A stretch of 64,000 bases of DNA from SCBR16-9 sp964537975 (GTDB taxonomy: Bacteria; Hydrogenedentota; Hydrogenedentia; Hydrogenedentales; SCBR16-9), in contig CAZIDP010000019.1 in the NCBI GenBank assembly GCA_964537975.1, forward strand, positions 1 to 64,000, written 5' to 3'. Shown piece by piece: positions 26,049 to 35,674 of the stretch. The notes under the pieces are model-generated. The model was not told where the DNA came from. It saw nothing but the letters and a program-made list of their open reading frames with translations, and made no database searches. A program made the position numbers and the translations under genes. Each line of letters begins with the position of its first letter. Position 1 is the first letter of the stretch.

Positions 26049-27829
26049 ACCTCCTCCTCCAGCACATTTTCCAGCAGTTGACGGCGGTGCATGTCGGCAT
26101 ATTTGCCGTTCAGAAGGAGCAGTTCGGCGTGATTGCCTGATTCAATGATACGCCCTTCTTCCAATACCAGAATCTTATCTGCGTGACGAACGGTTGAGAT
26201 ACGATGCGATATCAAAATGGTGGTACGGCCTTGCATCACAGCCTGTAATGCTTGCAATATTTTCTCTTCGGTTTGCGTATCCACACTGGAAAGCGCATCG
26301 TCCAGCATCAATATCCCGGGATTCCCCAGGATGGCCCGCGCCAATGTGATCCGTTGCTTCTGCCCGCCAGAGAGATTGATACCCCGTTCTCCGAGTATGG
26401 TGTCCAGGCCTTCGGGCAATTCTTCAATAGTCTCGGCCAACTGCGCTGCCTGACAGGCTTCCAGTAAGGCTGTTTCTGAGACTGGTCGTCCCATGACCAG
26501 ATTCCCGCGGATGGTATCTGAAAAAACAAACGTGTCCTGGGGCACATATCCCAGTGCGGCACGCAATTCTTTTACAGGGTACCTCCGTGTATCCAGATCA
26601 TCAATAGTTATCTCACCATCCGTGGGGTCGTATTCTCTGGCTATCAATGCCATGATGGTTGATTTTCCAGAACCAGTCGCTCCGACAATCGCCAGGGTTT
26701 CTCCTGAAGCGACTTCAAACGTAATATTTTCTATAACTGGAGATTCATTGTATCCGAACGAAACGTTTTCAAATCGGACGTTGCTCCGAGTTATGCGTGC
26801 GTCAGTAATGGTATGCTCGTCATCCATTATGTCTGGAATTTCTTTGAGCAAATCGATGATACGTTCCATACCCACCGCTCCACGCTGATACAAGGTTATT
26901 ATCCATCCGAACTGTACCAGGGGCCAATTTAATATCATCATGTACATCAGGTAGGAAGTAAGGTTACCAATGCTGAGCGAGCCCAGAATGACCAGACGTC
27001 CTCCCTGCCAGATAACCACCAGGGACACCAAGCCGACAATCAGGCCCACCAGGGGAAACATAAAAGATATAAACGCAACCAGCTTTACATTGGCCCGCAT
27101 GTATTCACGGGAGACTTTCTTGAAAGCTTTCACTTCTCGTTCCGCAATACCATATGCCTTGACAACGCGGGCACCTGCCAGGTTTTCCTGGGCGCGGGCA
27201 GTCACCGTGGAAAACAACTCCTGCACAACTCGTGATTGTTTGTGCATATACCGGATGATGATATACACCAGAATAGAGATCAGCGGGAGGGGAATGAGGG
27301 TCATGGCAGTTAGTCGGGCACTCAGATAGATCATCATTCCCAGGGTGAATGGAATACGGAGCATGTCTACAGTACCCATGACACCCGGGCCGATAAATTC
27401 CCGCACGAAATTCAGGTCATTCGTTGCCCGTGCCATAATATCACCGGTCTGATATTTATGAAAAAAACTTTGCGATTGACGTTGTACATGGCGGAATACA
27501 TCATTGCGCAGGTCGTACTCGAAGGCTCGGGAAGCACCAATCATAAAGGTGCGCTGAAAGTAACGTGCGATTCCGGTTACTGCGGCTACACCCAGAATTA
27601 CAGAGACAAAAAGCAACAGCATTCCCGGCTGGAGAGTGCGATTGACCAGGCCGTCGATAACATGTCCAATAATCAAGGGTGGTAACAAACCGACGATGAC
27701 AAAAAAGAACGACAACACCGCTCCGATCAGGTATTCCCGCCAATACACAGCATTATAGCGAAGCAAGGAATAAAAAGGCCGACCAGGAATTGCTTTATGC
27801 GCAGGAATATAATTACCTATAGAATGCAA
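26045..27829 (-). CDS. Heterodimeric ABC exporter subunit, degenerate-site half
   Basis: A 594-residue permease-ATPase paired with the next gene. Six transmembrane helices are followed by Walker A GATGSGKST, Q-loop YVPQDTFVFSD, a canonical LSGGQKQR and Walker B ILMLDDALSS, where the catalytic Glu is Asp. In heterodimeric exporters such as TM287/288 or LmrCD, one subunit has this change and the other has a modified signature. Here the partner indeed has LSTGQ, so one degenerate and one canonical ATP site are predicted. First gene of a minus-strand run of four (exporter pair, membrane protein, patatin). Confidence 0.93.
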   Translation of the reverse strand: MHSIGNYIPAHKAIPGRPFYSLLRYNAVYWREYLIGAVLSFFFVIVGLLPPLIIGHVIDGLVNRTLQPGMLLLFVSVILGVAAVTGIARYFQRTFMIGASRAFEYDLRNDVFRHVQRQSQSFFHKYQTGDIMARATNDLNFVREFIGPGVMGTVDMLRIPFTLGMMIYLSARLTAMTLIPLPLISILVYIIIRYMHKQSRVVQELFSTVTARAQENLAGARVVKAYGIAEREVKAFKKVSREYMRANVKLVAFISFMFPLVGLIVGLVSLVVIWQGGRLVILGSLSIGNLTSYLMYMMILNWPLVQFGWIITLYQRGAVGMERIIDLLKEIPDIMDDEHTITDARITRSNVRFENVSFGYNESPVIENITFEVASGETLAIVGATGSGKSTIMALIAREYDPTDGEITIDDLDTRRYPVKELRAALGYVPQDTFVFSDTIRGNLVMGRPVSETALLEACQAAQLAETIEELPEGLDTILGERGINLSGGQKQRITLARAILGNPGILMLDDALSSVDTQTEEKILQALQAVMQGRTTILISHRISTVRHADKILVLEEGRIIESGNHAELLLLNGKYADMHRRQLLENVLEEEV

Positions 27830-28123
27830 AGCTTAACTCAAATCCAATAATATATTTGTTGTAGAATGATGCGTTTATTTGATTCATATGTGGACAATTC
27901 CTGTCCAGAATACAATGTATTACCCCAAAGCAAGATTCATAAATCAATTACAGTATAATAATTTTTCCAGTACAATCACCATTGGCAACAAAATGAGCAC
28001 TTCCCAGTTCATCTCAGAACCGAATTGCATTATTACAGCGCAAAAAAGATGCTACGGCTGGTTACATCAGGTAATATAGAATAAAAGTTATGTCAACAAG
28101 GTGGAGTTAATCATACATTAAGC
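27830..28123. other. Divergent spacer between the ABC exporter and coiled-coil genes
   Basis: About 295 AT-rich bases that must hold promoters in both directions. A perfect -10-like TATAAT lies at 27954-27959 on the plus strand, but no good -35 is at the right distance. A short open frame here (27879-28079) looks like chance. No hairpin of note. Confidence 0.4.
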
Positions 28124-30703
28124 ATGGACGTGTCACAAAAGCAAATATTGGAGCGGCTTGAACCTGTCATTTCACGCTGGCGGGAAGAAGTTGGACAGTC
28201 TCACAAATTGCTGACCAGTCAACTTACTGAAGCCAATGAGCAACTGAAGCACCTGCTTGATGTATTAACATCACGGGCACGTCATGCTGTGTTGCTGGCT
28301 TCCGCGCAAGAAGAAATTGAAGTTCTTCGGAGCCAACTCAATATAGACGGAACTACCGAATCTTCTTCAATATACCCTGTTACTGAATCACTCGCGTTGG
28401 AATCGTTGCGTACTGAGATACGAGGAGCGCTAGATCGTCTTTCACAAACGGTATCACGGTGGACGGATGAAGTCAGCGGCGCCCATGAAAATTTGGCCTT
28501 TCGCATTCAGGAGGGCAGCGAATTGATCAATGATCTTGTTGTATTAATCGAGCGTGAAGACAAGGAAAAAAATCAATTATTAGAAAACCAACATGCGAAT
28601 TTTCATGATCATTCATCTTTACTAGAAGAGAAAGAAGCATTAGAAGAAAAATGCAAACAACTGGAGAATTCACTGCTGGAAATGAATTCTAAAAGAACAG
28701 ACCGTGCCACTTTCGAGTCGCAATTGGCCATGCGGGATAAAGAGCTGGTACAGCTCCAAGCCCGTCAAAAAGAATTAGAGCAAAAACGTGCATTACTTGA
28801 AGCCGAACTGGTATGGCAAGAAGAAGAACGCGATGCATTAAAAAAAGCATTGGCAGTTGAGAGTCAGAAAGGGCCAGACCCCGAACTGGAAGCCAGTTTT
28901 CAACGCTTGCAACGGGACGAAAGACAACACAAGCAAGCACTTGAAACAGCCAGACAAGACATCGCAGCTTTAAGGACCGCACTTGAAGAAGCAGAAAGAG
29001 AACTTGCTGGTCTTAAAAAAGCATACGCTTCACTTGAGACAACACATTCAGAAACACAAGAACTGCTGAATGGAGCCATCACAGAGCGTACAGCGCTGAA
29101 TAATTCCTTGGAGGAATCTGAACAACGTTGCACCGGACTGATTTCTGAAAACAATATATTATTACAAAACGCTAATAAGTATGAAGTCGAAATCAATGAA
29201 TTACAGCAACAAATAGAAGCATTTGCAATGCTTCAAGAGCAACTTGAACTTTTTGAGCAGCAAAACAGAACGCTGCAAGAAAAAATAGATGGTCTGGTAA
29301 AATCCGAGTCGGATGCAGTGGAAATGACAAAGGAGTTGGAAAAAGAACTGGCCACTGTACAACAAAACAAACAGGAAATTGTCGAAGAATATGAAGAGGA
29401 GCTGCAAACGTATCAATTGCAATTTAAGGATGAGCGCAGCACGCTTCAATCTAAAGTAGATACCTTGCTCCAGGAGTCTGCCGAGCACAATGCATTGCTC
29501 CTTGATCTGCAATCACAAATAGAGGAACGTGACCGGCTTATTCAGTCTTCTAATCATGATCAGGAAATGTTGCGAGACACGATTCGCAATTTAAAATCTA
29601 CCCTCGAACGTGCGGAGCAAAGAGAAAATTCACTCAGGACAGAGATTAATACACTGAATTCTGAACTTGAAAGTGCGCTGAAAGAAGCCATTAAACTGCG
29701 CGAGCTCAGTCAGCACTTGGAAAATACACAGACAAAAGCCCAAAAAGACTATGAAACTTTGCAGCTTGAGCTGGATAAATTAAACGAAACACAAGCGAAA
29801 CAAGTTCAATACTTTGAACAAACCATACAAGCATTACAAGATGAAAATTCGGCATTGAAGGACACGCTTATACTCGTCGAAGAGAAAGATACTGCGTCTG
29901 AATTCGATGATGAATTAAGCACACTGAGTAAAGAAAATGAGACATTGCGCAATCAGCTCAGTGAAAAAACAGCTAAAATAACTGCATTGGAAGCACAGAC
30001 CCGATATCTGAAAGAAGGGTTTAAGCAATTTGAAACTGAACTGGCAGAAGCGCGGGCTGAAAATGAACGATTAAGGCTCACCAATTTTACTCCCGATTCC
30101 ATTACCTTACATCCACCGTCAGGTAATGGTTCTCCTGATGTTGCTAATCATACTGATAAGACAACACCTGTATCAGCCATAAACGAATCTGGAGCAACCT
30201 TGCCCCATATGCCCAATGTTGATCCTTCCAGTTTCCCATCCAAAAACGAAGCACCTCCGTTAGGAAATTTACTGTTAACTGCAGGAATAATATCTAAAGA
30301 ACAATTACAAAATGCATTGGAAATGCAAGACAAACATTCCAATCGTCTGTTGGGGGAAATTCTTCGCACTGAAGGATATGCTTCTGAAGAAAGTATCGCA
30401 CAAGCACTCGCCTACCAACTGGATTTACCATTGGTCACCCCCACTCCCATCAATGTCGATAAGCAGGTGCTTGACATGTTAAGCAGAGAAGAATGCTCCA
30501 GTATGTGGTGCATCCCCATGCGGATGAGCGGCGACAAACTGGTTGTAGCTATGGTGAATCCACTGGACACCGCACTCATCAAGGCTCTTCGCATTGGCTT
30601 GAATATCGATATATCGCCTGCTGTCACCACAACAACAGACATATTGAACGCGATTGATGCATTGTATGGCAATGATCCATCAGCCAGAGAAGACAGGACA
30701 TGA
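28124..30703 (+). CDS. Long coiled-coil protein with C-terminal MshEN domain
   Basis: An 859-residue protein with no signal peptide and no transmembrane helix. Residues 10-48 and 104-142 are two copies of a helical module with SRW at 17-19 and 111-113, a following acidic pair and His at 27 and 121. Residues about 145-660 are continuous Glu/Gln/Leu-rich coiled coil. After a low-complexity linker, residues about 710-859 match the MshEN (GspE/PilB N-terminal) domain: LGNLLLTAGIISKEQLQNAL then LLGEILRTEGYASEESIAQAL and a beta-rich end. MshEN domains bind c-di-GMP in some secretion ATPases; the first Arg of the usual RLG motif is Pro here. There is no ATPase domain. The next gene shares the N-terminal module. 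The ATG has only a distant GGTGGAG. Confidence 0.75.
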   Translation: MDVSQKQILERLEPVISRWREEVGQSHKLLTSQLTEANEQLKHLLDVLTSRARHAVLLASAQEEIEVLRSQLNIDGTTESSSIYPVTESLALESLRTEIRGALDRLSQTVSRWTDEVSGAHENLAFRIQEGSELINDLVVLIEREDKEKNQLLENQHANFHDHSSLLEEKEALEEKCKQLENSLLEMNSKRTDRATFESQLAMRDKELVQLQARQKELEQKRALLEAELVWQEEERDALKKALAVESQKGPDPELEASFQRLQRDERQHKQALETARQDIAALRTALEEAERELAGLKKAYASLETTHSETQELLNGAITERTALNNSLEESEQRCTGLISENNILLQNANKYEVEINELQQQIEAFAMLQEQLELFEQQNRTLQEKIDGLVKSESDAVEMTKELEKELATVQQNKQEIVEEYEEELQTYQLQFKDERSTLQSKVDTLLQESAEHNALLLDLQSQIEERDRLIQSSNHDQEMLRDTIRNLKSTLERAEQRENSLRTEINTLNSELESALKEAIKLRELSQHLENTQTKAQKDYETLQLELDKLNETQAKQVQYFEQTIQALQDENSALKDTLILVEEKDTASEFDDELSTLSKENETLRNQLSEKTAKITALEAQTRYLKEGFKQFETELAEARAENERLRLTNFTPDSITLHPPSGNGSPDVANHTDKTTPVSAINESGATLPHMPNVDPSSFPSKNEAPPLGNLLLTAGIISKEQLQNALEMQDKHSNRLLGEILRTEGYASEESIAQALAYQLDLPLVTPTPINVDKQVLDMLSREECSSMWCIPMRMSGDKLVVAMVNPLDTALIKALRIGLNIDISPAVTTTTDILNAIDALYGNDPSAREDRT

Positions 30704-30739
30704 CTTTCCTGGGCAAGCAAGATACAAGGGAGCATTTTA

Positions 30740-31924
30740 ATGCATTACGAGGTTGATAACAGTAGTTTGAAACTCCTGAGCATCACGCAAGACTGGTTAC
30801 ATGAAATCAGCAGGTTGCAATTGCAGATATCCAGTGCTGTCCAGGTTATGGAAAATAATTTTAAGTGCTTGACAGTTATATCGCAACAACCTGAATTCCA
30901 AGTTTGCAGTGAAATGCAATTGTTGCTGGATGATTTTTGTGATTCTCTGGATGCCTGGCATGATGAAACTATTCAGCACATACAAACAATATCGCACAAC
31001 ATCAACCGCGGTTCTTCAAGCCTCAACCAGTTGGTTAATTTATTGGGTGGTGGTAATAAAGCAAATACGGAGATGCTGGCAGAATCGGCTGACAGCGGAT
31101 TAGGATTAAATGAAACCATACGCAAGCTCAAAGACAAAGAATCTGCTGTAGCTGCTTTGCGTGAAGATGTAGAAGCACTGGAAGAAGCATGCAGAAAGCT
31201 TGAAGCACAACGACATTTCAAAGCTGAATCTATTGAACCAAGCTCGCTTTCTTTTCAACCCGATGATGATAACGCCTCGTTCACACAACCAGATAATATA
31301 AGTGAAATCGAAACAGATTCATCTGTCAGTCCTGAGCAAGGCGACCTCATAGGTGAGAATACACACGAACTTGAAGCACAAATTAGTGAACTATACAAAT
31401 TGCTGGAGGAGGAACGTAATAATTCAGAACGTCTGGAGAGCAGGCAAACCGTATTGGTCGCGGAATTAAATACCCTACGGGCAGCAGACTTGGCCCGCCG
31501 TGATGCTTTGGCAAAAGAACGTGAAAAAAACAACGCACTAACAGAAGAATTGGATTCAATACGGAATGCCGTTGTAGATTATCCAGCTATAGAAATAAAT
31601 AACAACGAAAGGAGTAATTCGACAAATCCATCCCCTGAAACAACTTTCGTTGAGAACCAGGAACTACTTCTGGATGAAGACGATTGGGCTATTGTGGAAG
31701 AAGATGCCTATTCACATTCCCCTTCAGAATCAGATAATAATGAAAAAGTAACACAAGAAGCTGACTCAGATGAAATGATTATCCCAACCGACACTACCAC
31801 GATGTTAGACGATTCTGCGGATGTGACAGAACAGCCTGAAGAAACCATTGAACCGCTTCCAGATGCTGAACCAGATCCAGCGACAAACACAAACCCAACA
31901 AATGAAGACATAAAAGAGTATTAA
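30740..31924 (+). CDS. Coiled-coil and acidic-tail partner protein
   Basis: A 394-residue cytoplasmic-looking protein of unknown family. The N-terminal 105 residues carry a helical module related to that of the preceding protein: WHDE at 73-76, GS at 91-92 and L.QLV.L at 95-101 align without gaps to residues 113-141 of that protein. A short coiled coil (about 125-155), a second (about 210-275) and a long acidic Ser/Thr/Asp/Glu/Pro-rich tail follow. AAGGGAG gives a good ribosome binding site and the gap to the previous gene is 36 bases, so they form an operon. Probably a structural or scaffold pair; function unknown. Confidence 0.65.
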   Translation: MHYEVDNSSLKLLSITQDWLHEISRLQLQISSAVQVMENNFKCLTVISQQPEFQVCSEMQLLLDDFCDSLDAWHDETIQHIQTISHNINRGSSSLNQLVNLLGGGNKANTEMLAESADSGLGLNETIRKLKDKESAVAALREDVEALEEACRKLEAQRHFKAESIEPSSLSFQPDDDNASFTQPDNISEIETDSSVSPEQGDLIGENTHELEAQISELYKLLEEERNNSERLESRQTVLVAELNTLRAADLARRDALAKEREKNNALTEELDSIRNAVVDYPAIEINNNERSNSTNPSPETTFVENQELLLDEDDWAIVEEDAYSHSPSESDNNEKVTQEADSDEMIIPTDTTTMLDDSADVTEQPEETIEPLPDAEPDPATNTNPTNEDIKEY

Positions 31925-32044
31925 AAACAAAAAATCGAAGCAATGCTAATCGGGCAGTGCTTGTACTCCCAAAGAGCGTCTGACACCTGCTACTCCATAA
32001 AAACTTGCAAATTACACCCCAAAACAGCCATTATTTATGCTTCA

Positions 32045-32050
32045 TATAAT
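32045..32050 (+). promoter_or_regulatory. Candidate -10 box of the ileS promoter
   Basis: A perfect TATAAT 74 bases before the ileS ATG. No good -35 (TTGACA-like) lies 16-18 bases upstream, and no extended -10 is present, so an activator or weak promoter is possible. Transcription from it would start near 32057, just before the terminator hairpin at 32063. Confidence 0.4.
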
Positions 32051-32062
32051 TTTCCACCCTAT

Positions 32063-32105
32063 ACCGGTGTTACTCTATTTAGAGCTTGGAACGCCGGTTT
32101 TTTTT
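32063..32105 (+). terminator. Intrinsic terminator directly in front of ileS (leader attenuator candidate)
   Basis: ACCGGTGTT (32063-32071) pairs with AACGCCGGT (32090-32098) with one G-U pair, CTCT pairs with AGAG inside the loop, and eight T follow (32098-32105). Only 13 bases separate the T run from the ileS start codon, holding just the ribosome binding site. It may end the coiled-coil operon or attenuate ileS. The T-box consensus is absent. Confidence 0.75.
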
Positions 32106-32118
32106 CAAGGACAATTCC

Positions 32119-35100
32119 ATGCGTCGAACGATTTTTGAACCTGTATCTACCCCTTTTGATTTTGCTGCGGCTGAACACGATACCATTCGTTATTGGCAAG
32201 AAAACCAGATCTATCACAAAAGTCTGGAGCAACGTCGTGATGGTGCCCCCTTTGTTTTTTATGAAGGCCCTCCGACAGCTAATGGTATGCCACATCCTGG
32301 ACATTGCCTTACACGAACCATCAAAGACATATTTCCACGGTACAAAACCATGCAGGGATATTTCTGCGAACGTAAAGCAGGTTGGGACACGCATGGACTC
32401 CCTGTTGAAATCGAAGTTTGTAAAGAGCTGGGCATTATCGACGGTGGCAAGGAAGCCATTGAAACTTATGGTGTAGAAAAGTTCAACCGTACCTGTATTG
32501 AGTCTGTTTTTCGCTATCAAAAAGAATGGGAAGAACTGACCAATCGTATTGGATTCTGGGTAGACCTGGAAGACGCTTATGTCACGTACCATCAAAGTTA
32601 TGTCGAAAGTGTCTGGTGGGCATTGAAGCAGCTTTTTGATCGGGGACTGTTGTACCAGGGGCATAAGGTAGTCTGGTGGTGGGCTCAAGGCGGTACTGCG
32701 TTGTCCGCGGGTGAAGTTGGTGAAGGATACCGAGACACCGATGACCCCGCGATTACGGTTCGATTGAAACTTGATAAAGAAAGTACCCGGGCCCTGGGGC
32801 TGAGTCACGCACCCGCTTACCTGCTGGTCTGGACAACAACACCCTGGACACTTCTTAGTAATTGTGCCGTGGCAGTAGGCCCGGATTTGGAATATGGCAT
32901 TGTCAAGACCACCCAACCCGGTGGGACACATGAATTTTATATCCTGGCCGCAGATGTTACGGACAAGGCGGCTGATCTCTCTGAAAAATACTTCAATAGT
33001 GAAGTGGAAATTCTTCGTGTCGTCAAAGGTAGCGATCTGCTGGGGCTGCAATATGAACCTTTGTTCCAGTTTGACGCGCCACGCAAGCTGGAAGGGGATG
33101 CACCTTCTGACAAACACTGGGTACTGATCTCAGGGGACTTTGTCAGTCTTGAACAAGGCACCGGTCTGGTACACATTGCCCCCGCTTTTGGTGAAGACGA
33201 TTACCGGGTTTGCAAGGAAAATAACGTAGGATTTCTATGTTATGTCAAGCCCGATGGCACTTTTGATTCCCGTGTTACCCTGGTCGACCCCTTCGATCAA
33301 TCGCCTATTGCCGGGCAATTCTGCAAAGACGCGGACAAAGCAATCATTCGCTTGCTTAAAGAAGCCAAAGCGATCATTCGCCAGGATCAATACCGGCACC
33401 CCTACCCATTCTGTCCACGTGCAGAAAACGACCCACTAATACAGTACGCACGGAAAAGCTGGTTTATTCGTACCTCTGATTTTGTTGAGGATTTCCTGAC
33501 AAACAACCGGGAACTTTCCTGGCAACCGGAGCATATCCGGGATGGCCGCTTCGGGAATTTCCTGGAAAATAATGTCGATTGGGCGTTGTCGCGCGAGCGC
33601 TATTGGGGTACTCCCCTGCCGGTCTGGATTTGTGAGCAGACCGGGCATATGGAGTGTGTGTCCACCTACGATGCATTGATGGCCAAACCCGATGTACAGG
33701 GCATGGAAGTCTGGAACCAGGCCAAAGCTGAGAATCCGGCGTTAAATGACAACCTGAAGATACACAAGCCCTACATTGACGCTATTCACTACCAGAGTCC
33801 GAAGCATCCGGAATCCCGTATGCGGCGGGTGACAGAAGTGATCGATGTCTGGTTCGATGCTGGATGCATGCCGTTTGCCCAATGGGGCTATCCCCACCTG
33901 CCCGGCTCTGATGCCCAGTTACAGGAACGCTTTCCCGCAGACTTCATCAGTGAAGCCATTGACCAGACCCGGGGCTGGTTCTACGCGCTGCTTGCCATCA
34001 GTACCCTGGTTTTCGGTAAGGAAAAGGCTGGTTGGCCGATACCCTTTAAAAATTGTATCTGCTTGGGGCATATTCTCGGTGAAGACGGACTGAAACTTTC
34101 GAAGCGGTTGAAAAATTACGCGGACCCCAAAGTTGTTTTCGAAAAATACAGCGCGGATGCCTTGCGTTGGAGCTTTATATCAAAGAATCCCCCAACCAAC
34201 AGCAGCCGTCTTTCCGAACGCATCGTCGAAGAGTCGCAACGTGAACTGCTCATCCGCTGGTTCAATGTCTATAGTTTTTTTGTGATATACGCCAACCTGG
34301 ATGGCTTTGATCCCGGACAGGCACCGGAAGCATTTTTTGATGGCATAAGCGGCAACTCGGAAAACAGCGGCACATCCATGTCACAAGCTGCTGCCGATAC
34401 GGAGGCGACGTATGTTGCAGCAGATGAACGTTCAGAACTGGACCGTTGGATTCTGCATGAATTAAATCGCACGACCCTGGAAATTACCGATAGCATGGAC
34501 ACGTACGAGACGTATCCCGCAGCCAAAGCGATAACCGATTTTGTCGATGCACTCTCCAACTGGTATGTGCGTCGCAGCCGGGCACGATTCTGGGCATCCG
34601 AGTGGAGTCAGGACAAGGCAAACGCCTATTGGACTTTGTATGAGTGCCTGCTCAAGCTGGCACGACTCGCGGCACCGTTTGTTCCATTCTTCAGTGAAGT
34701 GACCTGGCGGAATCTGGTCAAACCGTTGTCTGGCGTGGTGGACAGTGTCCATCTGGCATCGTATCCTGTCGCAGACAAAGCATGCATCAATTACACTTTG
34801 CTGGACGAAATGGCCGCGACCAGAGAAGCAGTAACTCTTGGATTGAATGCGCGACGCATCGAAAATATCAAAGTACGACAACCATTGCAACGCTGTGATC
34901 TCATTGTGGCCAACATAACGCAACGAGATGGTCTTGAACGCCATCGCAATCTCATCATGGAAGAACTGAACATCAAGGAACTGCATTTCAGTGACACGCC
35001 TGAAGCCTTTGTCAGTTATGATGTCCGTCCGAATTTCAAGGTCTTGGGACCACGCTTCGGAAAACAGGTACAGACCATCAAGAAACTTTTAAGCGAAGGT

Positions 35101-35556
35101 GATGGGGCCGCATTGTATACCCAGTTGCAGGAAGGCCATGTGACCCTTGAACTGGAAGGCAATACCATCCAGTTAAGTCCAGATGAAATCGATGTGCGCC
35201 TGATTGCCAAAGAAGGTTTTACAGCAGCCCAAGGCCATCATATGGTGGCTGTTCTCTCAACAGAAATAACAGAAGCATTACGCAATGAAGGACTCTGCCG
35301 CGAAATAATCCGCAGTCTTCAAGACATCCGAAAGGAGCAGGGCCTGGCCTATGATGCGCGAATTGCTGTGGTATACCAGACCGAGGCCAATGAGCTGCAG
35401 CAAGTCATGGCGTCCTTTGCGGAAACGATCGCCAATGAAGTGCTGGCAGTAAGCTTACAGCAGGATGCTTCTGTGGCAACCGGCAAAGATGACCAGCACA
35501 AAGTAGTAAAAATTGACGATAACAACATTTCCTTTTCTATAAAGGAAATTTCTTAG
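32119..35556 (+). CDS. ileS: Isoleucyl-tRNA synthetase
   Basis: Charges tRNA-Ile, with editing of valine. Start ATG 32119 with AAGGA 8 bases upstream gives 1145 residues; an in-frame TTG at 32086 lies inside the terminator and is rejected. The HIGH motif is PHPGH near residue 50, KMSKS is KLSKR, followed by LKNYADPKVV. The large CP1 editing insertion (about 190-400) holds TTTPWTLLSN. The C-terminal region lacks the four-Cys zinc finger of the E. coli type and instead resembles the longer eukaryote-like (type 2) enzymes, a form often resistant to mupirocin. It is followed by a strong terminator and is the only gene in its unit. Confidence 0.97.
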   Translation: MRRTIFEPVSTPFDFAAAEHDTIRYWQENQIYHKSLEQRRDGAPFVFYEGPPTANGMPHPGHCLTRTIKDIFPRYKTMQGYFCERKAGWDTHGLPVEIEVCKELGIIDGGKEAIETYGVEKFNRTCIESVFRYQKEWEELTNRIGFWVDLEDAYVTYHQSYVESVWWALKQLFDRGLLYQGHKVVWWWAQGGTALSAGEVGEGYRDTDDPAITVRLKLDKESTRALGLSHAPAYLLVWTTTPWTLLSNCAVAVGPDLEYGIVKTTQPGGTHEFYILAADVTDKAADLSEKYFNSEVEILRVVKGSDLLGLQYEPLFQFDAPRKLEGDAPSDKHWVLISGDFVSLEQGTGLVHIAPAFGEDDYRVCKENNVGFLCYVKPDGTFDSRVTLVDPFDQSPIAGQFCKDADKAIIRLLKEAKAIIRQDQYRHPYPFCPRAENDPLIQYARKSWFIRTSDFVEDFLTNNRELSWQPEHIRDGRFGNFLENNVDWALSRERYWGTPLPVWICEQTGHMECVSTYDALMAKPDVQGMEVWNQAKAENPALNDNLKIHKPYIDAIHYQSPKHPESRMRRVTEVIDVWFDAGCMPFAQWGYPHLPGSDAQLQERFPADFISEAIDQTRGWFYALLAISTLVFGKEKAGWPIPFKNCICLGHILGEDGLKLSKRLKNYADPKVVFEKYSADALRWSFISKNPPTNSSRLSERIVEESQRELLIRWFNVYSFFVIYANLDGFDPGQAPEAFFDGISGNSENSGTSMSQAAADTEATYVAADERSELDRWILHELNRTTLEITDSMDTYETYPAAKAITDFVDALSNWYVRRSRARFWASEWSQDKANAYWTLYECLLKLARLAAPFVPFFSEVTWRNLVKPLSGVVDSVHLASYPVADKACINYTLLDEMAATREAVTLGLNARRIENIKVRQPLQRCDLIVANITQRDGLERHRNLIMEELNIKELHFSDTPEAFVSYDVRPNFKVLGPRFGKQVQTIKKLLSEGDGAALYTQLQEGHVTLELEGNTIQLSPDEIDVRLIAKEGFTAAQGHHMVAVLSTEITEALRNEGLCREIIRSLQDIRKEQGLAYDARIAVVYQTEANELQQVMASFAETIANEVLAVSLQQDASVATGKDDQHKVVKIDDNNISFSIKEIS

Positions 35557-35596
35557 ACTTTGATATTTGACTTGAGTGCATGTTCCTGAACAACAC

Positions 35597-35639
35597 ACGG
35601 GGTCGGTTATAAATTATCTTCATGCCCGACCCCGTTTTT
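35597..35639 (+). terminator. Rho-independent terminator of ileS
   Basis: A perfect 10-base stem, ACGGGGTCGG (35597-35606) with CCGACCCCGT (35626-35635), followed by T5 (35635-35639). Confidence 0.88.
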
Positions 35640-35674
35640 ATTATGTTGTTGCCTGCTTATGTTTTGTTATTCAT

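Noticed and set aside
31925..32118. T-box riboswitch before ileS
   Set aside because: Neither the conserved T-box bulge sequence nor a specifier stem could be found; only promoter and terminator are seen.
31943..32476. Open frame running through the ileS leader, possible leader peptide
   Set aside because: It extends far into ileS in another frame, has only two adjacent Ile codons and no clear ribosome binding site.
32059..33117. Long minus-strand open frame (352 codons) antisense to ileS
   Set aside because: It lies inside ileS, has no family pattern and no ribosome binding site; ileS motifs on the plus strand are unmistakable.
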